A DNA stretch of 55,360 bases from Streptomyces cellostaticus (lineage in GTDB: Bacteria > Actinomycetota > Actinomycetes > Streptomycetales > Streptomycetaceae), in assembly GCF_023630175.1 (NCBI RefSeq), contig NZ_JALLIN010000050.1:1-55360 (forward strand), given 5' to 3'. The stretch's first letter is position 1. Every line of letters starts with the position of its first letter. A program made the translations under genes and the position numbers. The notes below the pieces were generated by a model. That model was not told where the DNA came from and did no database searches. It saw only the letters and a program-made list of their open reading frames with translations. This document shows positions 24,410 through 33,000 of the stretch, one piece after another.

Positions 24410-25183
24410 GTGAACCTGCGCGACAAGCTGCGTGGCCTGCTCGTCAGGCTCTACGCGCGCCGGGTGGAAGGTCACCTGGACCACGCTCAGGTGCCCAAGC
24501 ACATCGGCGTCATCATGGACGGCAACCGGCGCTGGGCGAAGGCGGCCGGGTCCACCACGGTCCACGGCCACCGGGCCGGTGCCGAGAAGATCGAGGAGTT
24601 CCTCGGCTGGTGCAGCGAGACCGATGTCGAGGTCGTCACCCTGTGGCTGCTGTCCACGGACAACTTCGACCGCCCGCAGGAGGAGCTGGTCCCGCTCCTC
24701 GGCATCATCGAGGACGTCGTCCGCACCCTCGCCGCCGACGGCCGCTGGCGGGTGCACCACGTCGGCACCCGTGACCTGCTGCCGGCCGGGATGCAGGACG
24801 TCCTCAAGGAGGCCGAGGAGACCACCGGCCATGTGGACGGGATAGTGGTCAACGTGGCCATCGGTTACGGCGGCCGCCAGGAGATCGCCGACGCCGTGCG
24901 CTCCATGCTCCTCGACGCCCGGGACAAGGGCACGTCGCTGGAGAGCCTCGCCGACTCCGTCGACGTCGACATGATCGGCCGTCACCTCTACACCGGCGAC
25001 CAGCCCGACCCGGACCTCGTCATCCGCACCAGCGGTGAGCAGCGGCTGTCCGGATTCATGCTCTGGCAGACCGCCCACTCCGAGTACTACTTCTGCGAGG
25101 TCTTCTGGCCGGCCTTCCGCAAGGTGGACTTCCTTCGCGCGCTGCGCGACTACGCCGCACGTCACCGCCGTTACGGCGGCTGA
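24410..25183 (+). CDS. uppS: Polyprenyl (undecaprenyl-type) diphosphate synthase
   Basis: This 257-residue enzyme makes a long-chain cis-polyprenyl diphosphate, the lipid carrier precursor for peptidoglycan and other cell-wall polymers. Family signatures are IGVIMDGNRRWAK with catalytic Asp37, the segment VVTLWLLSTDNFDRP, VNVAIGYGGRQEI, and DLVIRTSGEQRLSGFMLWQ. The start is a GTG with GGAGG nine bases upstream. Streptomyces have more than one cis-prenyltransferase, so the product chain length cannot be told from sequence. A perfect 12-base-pair hairpin follows. Confidence 0.93.
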   Translation: MNLRDKLRGLLVRLYARRVEGHLDHAQVPKHIGVIMDGNRRWAKAAGSTTVHGHRAGAEKIEEFLGWCSETDVEVVTLWLLSTDNFDRPQEELVPLLGIIEDVVRTLAADGRWRVHHVGTRDLLPAGMQDVLKEAEETTGHVDGIVVNVAIGYGGRQEIADAVRSMLLDARDKGTSLESLADSVDVDMIGRHLYTGDQPDPDLVIRTSGEQRLSGFMLWQTAHSEYYFCEVFWPAFRKVDFLRALRDYAARHRRYGG

Positions 25184-25568
25184 CGCCGCACGGCGCCCGG
25201 ACCGCACGCCCCGCCGGCCACCACACCGGCGGGGCGTCCCGTATACCCCGGTTGGGTGGGAAGTAACAAGGAGTTCACCGGTGCGCTGTCGGCCACTTCT
25301 GCATGGCGGCGCTTTTCCCAGGGCATAAGGCAAGCAGGTCGACGCCCGAACCACGGGTGTCGGATCTCAGCGGGCGGCACGGGGCCGTCCGCCCGGGAGG
25401 CCCTTTGCACCAGCCCGACCGTGCGGTCACCGCACGGAAGCAGCCGCGGAGGTCCGGTGTCCGGCCCGCCCTGCGCGGGGGCCGGGGACCGGTCGCAATG
25501 CTCCCGCCCTCCCGGCCCGGCTTCCGCTTCGTCGCTCCCCGACCTCATCCGAGGGGGTACGTCCTTCC
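25184..25568. other. Spacer with terminator and likely PhoH leader
   Basis: This 385-base spacer holds the terminator of the polyprenyl synthase gene (25206-25237). The rest, toward the PIN-PhoH gene, has a small hairpin CGTGCGGTCACCGCACG near 25420 and no convincing open frame. A promoter for the PIN-PhoH gene probably lies here but cannot be placed. Confidence 0.45.
25206..25237 (+). terminator. Terminator after the polyprenyl synthase gene
   Basis: The arms ACGCCCCGCCGG (25206-25217) and CCGGCGGGGCGT (25226-25237) pair perfectly over 12 bases with an 8-base loop, 22 bases beyond the stop. Confidence 0.75.
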
Positions 25569-26894
25569 GTGGTGACCAGCACAAAGCGCCACAAGCCCGA
25601 TCGGCGCACTTATGTTCTCGACACCAGCGTCCTGCTGGCCGATCCCAACGCCCTGACCCGCTTCGAGGAGCACGAGGTCGTGCTCCCCGTCGTCGTGGTC
25701 ACGGAACTGGAGGCCAAACGGCACCATCCCGAACTCGGCTACTTCGCCCGCCAGGCGCTGCGCCTGCTGGACGACTACCGGGTGAAGAACGGTCGCCTCG
25801 ACGCCCCCATCCCGATCGGTGAACTGGGCGGGACCATCCGTGTCGAGCTCAACCACTCGGACCCCGGCGTCCTGCCCACCGGCTACCGCCTCGGGGACAA
25901 CGACTCGCGCATCCTCGCGGTGGCCCGCAACCTGCAGGCCGAGGGGTACGACGTCACCGTCGTCTCGAAGGACCTGCCGCTGAGGATCAAGGCATCCTCG
26001 GTCGGCCTGCTGGCCGAGGAGTACCGGGCCGAACTCGCCATCACGGAGAATTCCGGCTGGACCGGAATGTCCGAACTGACCCTTCCAGCCGAACAGGTGG
26101 ACGTCCTCTTCGAGGAAGGGCACGTGTACGTCCCGGAGGCCTCCGGCCTCCCCGTGCACACCGGTCTGACCATCCAGTCCGAGCGCGGCAAGGCGCTCGG
26201 CCGGGTCACCGCCGAGGGCAACGTCCGCCTGGTGCGCGGGGACCGGGAGGCGTTCGGCATCAAGGGCCGCAGCGCCGAGCAGCGCATCGCGCTCGACCTG
26301 CTGCTCGACCCGGACGTCGGCATCGTCTCGATGGGCGGCCGGGCCGGCACGGGCAAGTCGGCGCTCGCGCTGTGCGCGGGCCTGGAGGCGGTCCTGGAGC
26401 GCCGTCAGCACCAGAAGGTGATGGTCTTCCGGCCGCTGTACGCGGTGGGCGGGCAGGAACTCGGCTACCTGCCGGGCTCCGAGGCCGAGAAGATGAGCCC
26501 ATGGGCCCAGGCCGTCTTCGACACGCTCTCCGCCGTCACCAGCCGCGAGGTCATCGAGGAGGTCACCGCCCGGGGCATGCTGGAGGTCCTGCCCCTGACC
26601 CACATCCGGGGCCGCTCGCTCCACGACGCCTTCGTGATCGTCGACGAGGCGCAGTCCCTGGAGCGGAACGTCCTGCTGACCGTTCTGTCCCGGATCGGCG
26701 CCAACTCGCGGGTCGTTCTCACCCATGACGTGGCGCAGCGGGACAACCTGCGGGTCGGCCGCTACGACGGAGTCGTGGCCGTGGTCGAGAAGCTGAAGGG
26801 GCATCCGCTCTTCGCCCACGTGACCCTGACCCGGTCCGAGAGGTCGCAGATCGCGGCCCTTGTGACCGAAATGCTCGAAGAGGGTCATATCTGA
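25569..26894 (+). CDS. PIN-PhoH fusion protein (PhoH2 type)
   Basis: This 441-residue protein joins an N-terminal PIN RNase domain (about 12-150; TYVLDTSVLLADP with Asp18 and later acidic residues in GDNDSRILAVA) to a C-terminal PhoH ATPase domain (about 230-441; Walker A GGRAGTGKSALAL near residue 257 and Walker B FVIVDEAQSL near 357). PhoH2 proteins of mycobacteria are RNA helicase/RNases that unwind and cleave RNA, encoded with an upstream antitoxin there. No antitoxin-like small gene is seen directly upstream here. Tandem GTG codons mark the start, with GAGGGG 12 bases before. The function is probably RNA turnover. Confidence 0.9.
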   Translation: MVTSTKRHKPDRRTYVLDTSVLLADPNALTRFEEHEVVLPVVVVTELEAKRHHPELGYFARQALRLLDDYRVKNGRLDAPIPIGELGGTIRVELNHSDPGVLPTGYRLGDNDSRILAVARNLQAEGYDVTVVSKDLPLRIKASSVGLLAEEYRAELAITENSGWTGMSELTLPAEQVDVLFEEGHVYVPEASGLPVHTGLTIQSERGKALGRVTAEGNVRLVRGDREAFGIKGRSAEQRIALDLLLDPDVGIVSMGGRAGTGKSALALCAGLEAVLERRQHQKVMVFRPLYAVGGQELGYLPGSEAEKMSPWAQAVFDTLSAVTSREVIEEVTARGMLEVLPLTHIRGRSLHDAFVIVDEAQSLERNVLLTVLSRIGANSRVVLTHDVAQRDNLRVGRYDGVVAVVEKLKGHPLFAHVTLTRSERSQIAALVTEMLEEGHI

Positions 26895-27323
26895 CGGAAT
26901 CAGCCCCTTTGGCGCCGTTCGGCAAAAGGCCAAGAGCCTAGCCGGGCGGCGCCTGCACGTGTGGGGGTTTCCAGGAAACGCCTGGGCCAAACGAGGTGTG
27001 ACCTTTCACACACAACTCAGAATTGCCACCCGGTGTCTGGTTACGGCAGAGTCTCATTCCTGTCAGGCCCCGCATACGACACACCTGTACCCCTGGGGGT
27101 ACCTCCGCGTCCTTGAGGCGATGGGGGAGGTACGGCACCACCGAAGCACCGCTCCAACTCCATAGCGTCGTCGTATGCCGCCCGCGCACCACGCGGCGCT
27201 CCCCCTGGGGGAGTTGCCCACCGGGCCCGTGCCTCCCGTGACCCCGCAGTTGGGAGGCCAGTGCCAGGGGCACGATTGCGTCCGCCAGGGTCACCGAAGC
27301 GGGCGATGCTGGAAGGAAACCGT
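26895..27323. other. Long leader before the transglycosylase gene
   Basis: This 429-base spacer contains a perfect GTACCCCTGGGGGTAC palindrome near 27090 and CTCCCCCTGGGGGAG near 27208, plus an AT-richer part near 27000-27030 that could hold the promoter. Its length suggests a long 5' leader, as found at other Streptomyces cell-wall hydrolase genes regulated by RNA elements. I could not match it to a known riboswitch. Confidence 0.4.
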
Positions 27324-28028
27324 GTGAGCCGGATTTCGGTCCGGGGATTCGCAGTGGCCTCGGCCACCGCGGTCACCGCTGTCGGAAGCGTCGTCGGTGT
27401 TGCCTCGGGCAGCACCGCCCAGAACAACGACGCCGAGGCGACGGCAGCCGACACCACGCTCCTCGCGGACATACCCGCGGGTCAGCAGGCCCAGGTGCAG
27501 ACCGCGTCCCTGACGCAGCAGGCCGACGCGCAGGCCATCGCCGCTGACGCGAGTGCCAAGAAGGACGCCGAGGAAGCCGCCCGCAAGGCAGCAGCCGAGA
27601 CCGCGGTCGCCAAGAAGGCGGCCGCCAAGAAGGCGGCTGAGGCGGCCGAGGCTGCCGCCAAGGAGCGTGCCGAGGCGAAGGCCGCGGCCACCCGCTCCAC
27701 CCGGGACTCCTCGAGCTTCCCGGTGCAGAGCAGCTACAGCGTGGCGCAGATCCAGGCGATGGCACGTCAGATGGTGGCGGCCGACCAGTTCCAGTGCTTC
27801 AGCAACATCGTGAACCACGAGTCGAGCTGGAACTACCAGGCGGTCAACGCCTCGTCCGGTGCCTACGGTCTCTTCCAGGCCCTGCCCGCCGGCAAGTACG
27901 CCTCCGCCGGTGCCGACTGGCGGACCAACCCGGCGACCCAGATCAAGTGGGGCCTCAACTACATGAACGAGCGGTACCACAGCCCCTGTGGCGCCTGGTC
28001 GTTCTGGCAGGCCAACCACTGGTACTAG
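27324..28028 (+). CDS. Secreted lytic transglycosylase-like (SLT) protein
   Basis: This 234-residue protein has a signal sequence (ending about residue 33), an Ala/Lys/Glu-rich coiled-coil (about 70-125) and a C-terminal lysozyme-like SLT domain (about 145-234). The catalytic glutamate is Glu166 in IVNHESSWNYQ, and the segment SSGAYGLFQALPAGK is the usual second motif. It cleaves peptidoglycan glycan strands during growth or spore germination. The start is a GTG with GGAAGGAAA upstream; the ATG at 27306 lacks a ribosome site. A hairpin terminator follows at 28088-28116. The long leader suggests RNA-level control. Confidence 0.88.
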   Translation: MSRISVRGFAVASATAVTAVGSVVGVASGSTAQNNDAEATAADTTLLADIPAGQQAQVQTASLTQQADAQAIAADASAKKDAEEAARKAAAETAVAKKAAAKKAAEAAEAAAKERAEAKAAATRSTRDSSSFPVQSSYSVAQIQAMARQMVAADQFQCFSNIVNHESSWNYQAVNASSGAYGLFQALPAGKYASAGADWRTNPATQIKWGLNYMNERYHSPCGAWSFWQANHWY

Positions 28029-28087
28029 GCCGGCGGCCGGCCCCGGGCCGTCCCGCGCCGGCGGGTCGGCCCCGCTCAACCCCGCGC

Positions 28088-28116
28088 AGCCCCTTCCCGT
28101 CCTACGGGGAGGGGCT
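28088..28116 (+). terminator. Terminator after the transglycosylase gene
   Basis: The arms AGCCCCTTCCCGT (28088-28100) and ACGGGGAGGGGCT (28104-28116) pair over 13 bases with one G-T pair and a three-base loop, followed by TTCG. Confidence 0.7.
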
Positions 28117-28196
28117 TTCGCACTGTACGGTCGTACGCGAACGGCTCCCGGGTGAGCGGTGGCGTACACCCGGGAGGCGGGGGAAGAGGACGGATC

Positions 28197-29582
28197 ATGT
28201 CGCGAGTGCCAGGGTGGCTGGGCCGGCTCGGTGCCGGACTGACCGAGATGAGTGAGCGGTTGGACGAGCGCCGCGCCGAAGTGGAGCAGGACACCGGCTC
28301 CGGCTCCGTCGTCCGGCCGAGGGTCGACCGGGCCGTCGACCCGGCACCGCCCGCACCCCGGCCGGCCGCACCGGCCGGACCACGGCCCGACCCGGCCCAG
28401 GCGGTGCCCTGGGGCGTGCGGGTGGCGGCGGAGGCGGGCTGGCGCCTGCTGGTCCTGGCCGGCACCGTGTGGGTCCTGATGCGGGTCATCAGCGCCATCC
28501 AGCTCGTGGTCTTCACCTTTGTCATCGCCCTGCTGGTCACCGCGCTGCTCCAGCCGACGGTGGCCCGGCTGATGCGGCACGGGGTGCCGCGCGGCCCGGC
28601 CACCGCGCTGACCGCGATCCTCGGCTTCGTCGTCATCGGGCTGATGGGCTGGTTCGTGACCTGGCAGGTCATGGAGAACATCGACACCCTCTCCAACCAG
28701 ATCCAGAGCGGCATCGACGACCTGCGCAACTGGCTGCTGAAGAGCCCCTTCCACGTCACCGACAAACAGATCAACCAGATCGCCAAGAACCTCCGCGAGG
28801 CGATCGGCGCGAACACCGACCAGATAACGTCCGCGGGCCTGGAGGGGGTGCAGGTCGTCGTCGAGGCGCTGACCGGCATCCTGCTGGTGTTCTTCTCCAC
28901 GCTGTTCCTGCTCTACGACGGCGAGCGCATCTGGCAGTGGTTCCTGAAGCTGGTGCCCGCCGCGGCCCGCCCGGGCGTGGCCGGCGCCGGTCCGCGCGCC
29001 TGGCGCACCCTGACGGCCTACGTCCGGGGCACGGTGCTGGTGGCCCTCATCGACGCCGTCTTCATCGGCATCGGCATCTACTTCCTCAACGTGCCGATGG
29101 CCGTCCCGCTGGCCGTCTTCATCTTCCTGTTCTCGTTCATCCCGCTGGTCGGCGCCGTCGCCTCCGGCGCACTGGCGGTGATCGTGGCCCTGGTGACCCA
29201 GGGCGTGTTCACCGCGCTGATGACCCTCGTGGTGGTCCTCGCCGTCCAGCAGATCGAGGGCCACGTGCTGCAGCCGTTCATCCTGGGCCGCGCGGTCCGC
29301 GTCCACCCGCTCGCCGTCGTCCTCACGGTGGCGGCCGGCGGCATGGTGGCCGGCATCGGCGGCGCCGTGGTGGCCGTACCGCTGGTGGCGGTGACGAACA
29401 CGGTGGTGGGGTATCTGCGCCGGTACGCACAGGAACCTGCGCTCGATCCGGACGGGGTGCCGGTGGACTCCGAGGCGGCCCCCGCGGTCGCCCGGGAACC
29501 GGGCGACGAGTCGTCGCGGGCGCCGTCGGTCGTGTCCTCAGCGGTAGAGGACGACCAGGGACGCGAGCAGCAGCGCGCCTGA
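28197..29582 (+). CDS. AI-2E family transporter-like membrane protein
   Basis: This 461-residue membrane protein has a Pro/Ala-rich cytoplasmic N-terminal part (about 1-75), seven or eight membrane segments between 80 and 400, and an acidic C-terminal tail. The family signatures include LFLLYDGERIWQWF, the GIGIYFLNVPMAVPLAVFIFLFSFIPLVGAV stretch and IEGHVLQPFILGRAVRVHPLAV. The AI-2E family is a broad group of permease-like proteins with few proven substrates. GAAGAGGA precedes the ATG. The final 45 bases overlap the end of the convergent gene. Confidence 0.88.
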   Translation: MSRVPGWLGRLGAGLTEMSERLDERRAEVEQDTGSGSVVRPRVDRAVDPAPPAPRPAAPAGPRPDPAQAVPWGVRVAAEAGWRLLVLAGTVWVLMRVISAIQLVVFTFVIALLVTALLQPTVARLMRHGVPRGPATALTAILGFVVIGLMGWFVTWQVMENIDTLSNQIQSGIDDLRNWLLKSPFHVTDKQINQIAKNLREAIGANTDQITSAGLEGVQVVVEALTGILLVFFSTLFLLYDGERIWQWFLKLVPAAARPGVAGAGPRAWRTLTAYVRGTVLVALIDAVFIGIGIYFLNVPMAVPLAVFIFLFSFIPLVGAVASGALAVIVALVTQGVFTALMTLVVVLAVQQIEGHVLQPFILGRAVRVHPLAVVLTVAAGGMVAGIGGAVVAVPLVAVTNTVVGYLRRYAQEPALDPDGVPVDSEAAPAVAREPGDESSRAPSVVSSAVEDDQGREQQRA

Positions 29583-29990
29583 GGCGGAGAGCCCGAGGAC
29601 GCGGAACCGGCTCCACGCCGTGAGTGCGAGGCAGCCCGCCCAGGCCCCGCCCACGACCACGGCGGCCCACCAGCCCGCCGTGGTCTGCGCCGCCGACAGG
29701 GGAAGCGGTGCCAGCAGGACCGTCGGAGGGATCACGGCGAGCCGCGGCCGTATGCCCAGCCGCTTGTAGACGACGATCAGCGTGATCAGGGCGACCCCGA
29801 TGACCAGCGGAAGGGCCGTCAGGTCCCACCATGTGAAGCACAGGCCGTCCGTCGTCTCGCACGCCTTGTCGCTGTGCCGCCTGACCCATGCGAGGTGGTG
29901 CACGGCACCGGCGGCCAGTACCGCGCCCGTGGCGGCGGCTCCGGCCACGCGCGGTACCGCGTGCGTGGGCTCCGTGGCGAGGGTGTTCAT
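29538..29990 (-). CDS. Small membrane protein with four predicted membrane segments
   Basis: A 150-residue protein with four hydrophobic segments (about 18-38, 55-77, 85-107 and 115-148) and short loops. Two cysteines are close together in DKACETTDGLCFTWWD, on the outside if the N-terminus is inside. I do not recognise the family. Its last 45 bases overlap the 3' end of the AI-2E-type gene on the other strand, tail to tail. Its start region is close to the hairpin at 30016-30049. Confidence 0.65.
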   Translation of the reverse strand: MNTLATEPTHAVPRVAGAAATGAVLAAGAVHHLAWVRRHSDKACETTDGLCFTWWDLTALPLVIGVALITLIVVYKRLGIRPRLAVIPPTVLLAPLPLSAAQTTAGWWAAVVVGGAWAGCLALTAWSRFRVLGLSASGALLLASLVVLYR

Positions 29991-30015
29991 GACAGCAGTC
30001 TTCCTCAGTCGGCGG

Positions 30016-30049
30016 CCGGGGGCCTGAGTCCGGATACTCAGGCCCCCGG
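30016..30049 (-). terminator. Terminator after the large secreted protein gene
   Basis: The arms CCGGGGGCCTGAGT (30016-30029) and ACTCAGGCCCCCGG (30036-30049) pair perfectly over 14 bases with a 6-base loop. It lies about 40 bases beyond the stop of the gene at 30090-34118. Confidence 0.75.
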
Positions 30050-30089
30050 ATCGGTCGTACGAAATCAGCGGTTCTCGATCAGCGCCCCG

Positions 30090-33000
30090 TCACATGCTCC
30101 TGAGGGTCTGTTCCAGTGTGTCCGCGTAGAGCCGGGCCCCCGCCGGCTTGGGGTGGAAGGACTGCATGGAGGGGTTCGGCGCCTCGTTGTCCGCCTGCTC
30201 CCGCCCGGTCTCCACGAGAGCGTGGATGCCTTCCGGATCACCGCAGGCCCCCTTGCCGTCGAAGTTGTCTCGCGGGTCGGAGAAGACCGCCCACGAACCG
30301 GCGTCCTCGGTGGCCCCCTTCATCTCGGTCGCGAGTGTGTCGGCCAGTGAACGCACCCAGTCGTTCTCCACGGTCTCGTAGGCCCCGGGGAGGCAGCCGT
30401 GGTCCTTCTCCACAAGGCGCGGGTAGCCCATGAGGACGACCTTCGCGTTCGGCGCCCGGGTGTGGACGGCGTCGAGCACCTTGACGATCTGTGGCCGCAC
30501 GGCGTCGTGCAGCCACTTCGGCGCCCAGTCCTTCAGGTCACCGGTGGAGCCGCCCGTCTTGTCGCCGGTCGCGGGGTCGACGTTGTCGAGTTCGGAGTAC
30601 GGGCACGTGCTGAGCGACGGAATCGGCAGGTCGATGCACTTCTTCATGATGTCGGCGAAGCGTGCGTCGTTGCCGCCGATGCTGATCGTCACCAGTGTGG
30701 TGTTCTGGTCCAGGTACCCGGTGTCGATCTGGGCCACCTCGCTGGACTGCCCCTCGCTGAGCACGTTGTAGGTGCGCGCTCCGGAGCAGGCCACGAAGTG
30801 GTAGTCCATCTTCGGGTCGAGGTTGTCGGACATGGCACCGATGGAGCTCGAGTATCCCGGGAGCGTCGCCTGCCTCGACCACGCCAGCTTGGAGCGGTGG
30901 CATTTGTCGATCTGCTTGTCGCTCACCTTGTCGGGGTGGTCGGTCTCGGCGTACAGGTCGGCGCCACCGGGCGCGGTGGCACCCTCACCCGACGAGTAGG
31001 AGTCGCCCATCGCGACGACGGAGTTGGCCGGCTTGCCCGCGAGCGGCTGGAAGGCGACCGCGCCCCAGGCGATGTCCTCGTCGGCGGTTCCGTCCTCGGT
31101 CGCGTTCGACAGCTCCACCCGCGGGGTGCCGGTGAAGTGGAACGCGCCGAGGCTGACCCAGCCCCCCGCGCGCTGCAGCACGACCCGCTTGGGGCTCTTG
31201 CTGTCCGTGCCGAGCACGTTGTAGGAGGCCTGCCGGGTCTGCGCCCCGGTGTCGGGAAGGTGCACCAGGACTCGTGCCCAGTTGAGGCTCTGGCCGAGGG
31301 TCCAGGTGCCGTCGACGGTCATGTACCCGCTGGGGCCGCCGAAGTGGGCGGCGTCGCGCGTGTGGGCGTACCAGTAGTGGCCGCCGTAGCCGCCGCCCAC
31401 CGAATGCAGGTCGGCCTTCGCCTCGAAACGGCCTTCGGTGCCGGGGTTGAAGGAGAACTGGAAGCTGCCCGCCGAGGAGACCGTCGCGCAGTCGCTCCGG
31501 TCGCTCCAGGTCGGCGTTCCGTTCGGGACGGAGGCGACGACCTTGGAGCCGGCCGGAGCGCCGGAGCACACCGGCGTGCCGTTCTTCAGACGGGTACCGC
31601 GTCCCGGTTCCTGCACCAGGGACTGGTACTTGATGTTCTCGTGCCCGCAGGTGGCGGCGCAGTCGCTCTTCCAGGTCACATTGGGCTGGTTCCACCAGTA
31701 CTGCGCGTAGCACTCGGCGTCCGGGCACTTCGGCGGCGTGTCGGGGTCGCAGTCGTTCTTGGAGTTGCAGAACGCGTCGAGCGAGGGCTGGACGTGCACC
31801 CGGTTGTACCGAGCGCTTCCTTCGTACAGGTACGGCAGGTCCGAACCGTTCCAGTAGGCGGGGCGGAAGCCGGCGGAGGAGAAGCCGGACTCGCCCGGCC
31901 AGTCCTGGCGGCCGGAGGTCGCGTAGGAGAAGCCGGTGTCCATGGACCAGGCGGACCAGCCCATCACCTTCACCTCGTACGGCCAGTCCTGCGGATGAGC
32001 CGCGTCCTTGACGGCGTACGGGTCCACGTCCGTGTTCATGAACGGGCGGCCCCAGCCCTTGGCGTAGATCGGGTTGGCCGGGTTGTTGTACCAGCCGAGG
32101 CCCCAGTGCCCCGCGTGCTTCCCGGCCTCGGAGGGCGGGTTGAACCCGAGGTTGTAGTTCCAGACGGCGGTGAACCAGTTCTCCACGTAGGCCGGGTCGT
32201 CGTTGTTGACGGTGATCTTCTGGCCGGTCTTGTGGACCTCGTTCCACTTGTCGGCGAGGATCTTCAGGGAGGCGGCGATGTTCGTCGCGTAGTCGATCGC
32301 GACGAGTTTCTGCAGGGCGGGCGACAGGCTGGTCTCGCCCGGCTTCTCGTGCCCGGCCAGACGCATGCCGTCGGTGACCTGGCCGACTCCGTAGCCGCAG
32401 TCGGACTTGTCCCAGTTGATCTGCCAGTAGGCGGCCGGGTCGTTCGGGTCGGCCTTGTGGCCGTAGTAGCCGTCGACGGCGGCCAGGGGGTTGCCCATCT
32501 GCCCGGGGACCGACCCGCCCTCGGCCTGCCACATGTTCGACTCCTGGGCCATGATGCCGAGGAGCACGTTGACCGGGATCCTGCCGCCGCCGGTCAGCTT
32601 CGGCAGCGGGAACAGGGCCTGCGGGTCGACGGTGCCGAGACCGGCCTGGTCGCGGTATCCGCCCTGGCGGATGTAGCTCGCGCTCAGATTGCCGCGCACC
32701 GCCATGTCGACGGCCCACTCGACCTGGTTCGGCGTCGGCTGCAGCGCCTGCACCTTCATGTCGTTGCGGGACACGGCGCACCAGCGGTCGTCGTCCGTCG
32801 GGGAGCCGGCCGTCAGCCCTGCCTTCGGGGAGGCGCTCCGCGGCCGGTGGTTCCCGGTGGCCGCGGCCAGGACCGGGGAGGGGTTGTTCCCCGAGCCGTC
32901 GACGGCGTCGTGCCGCACGCTCTGGGTCAGCTTCGCCCCGGTGGTGGTGGCGGTGCTGGTGACCGTCAGCGCCCTGCCGCCCTCGTCGGCGGGCGCCGCC

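Noticed and set aside
26895..27323. Cyclic di-AMP riboswitch before the transglycosylase gene
   Set aside because: The long leader and gene function invited the idea, but I found no segment matching the conserved core by eye.
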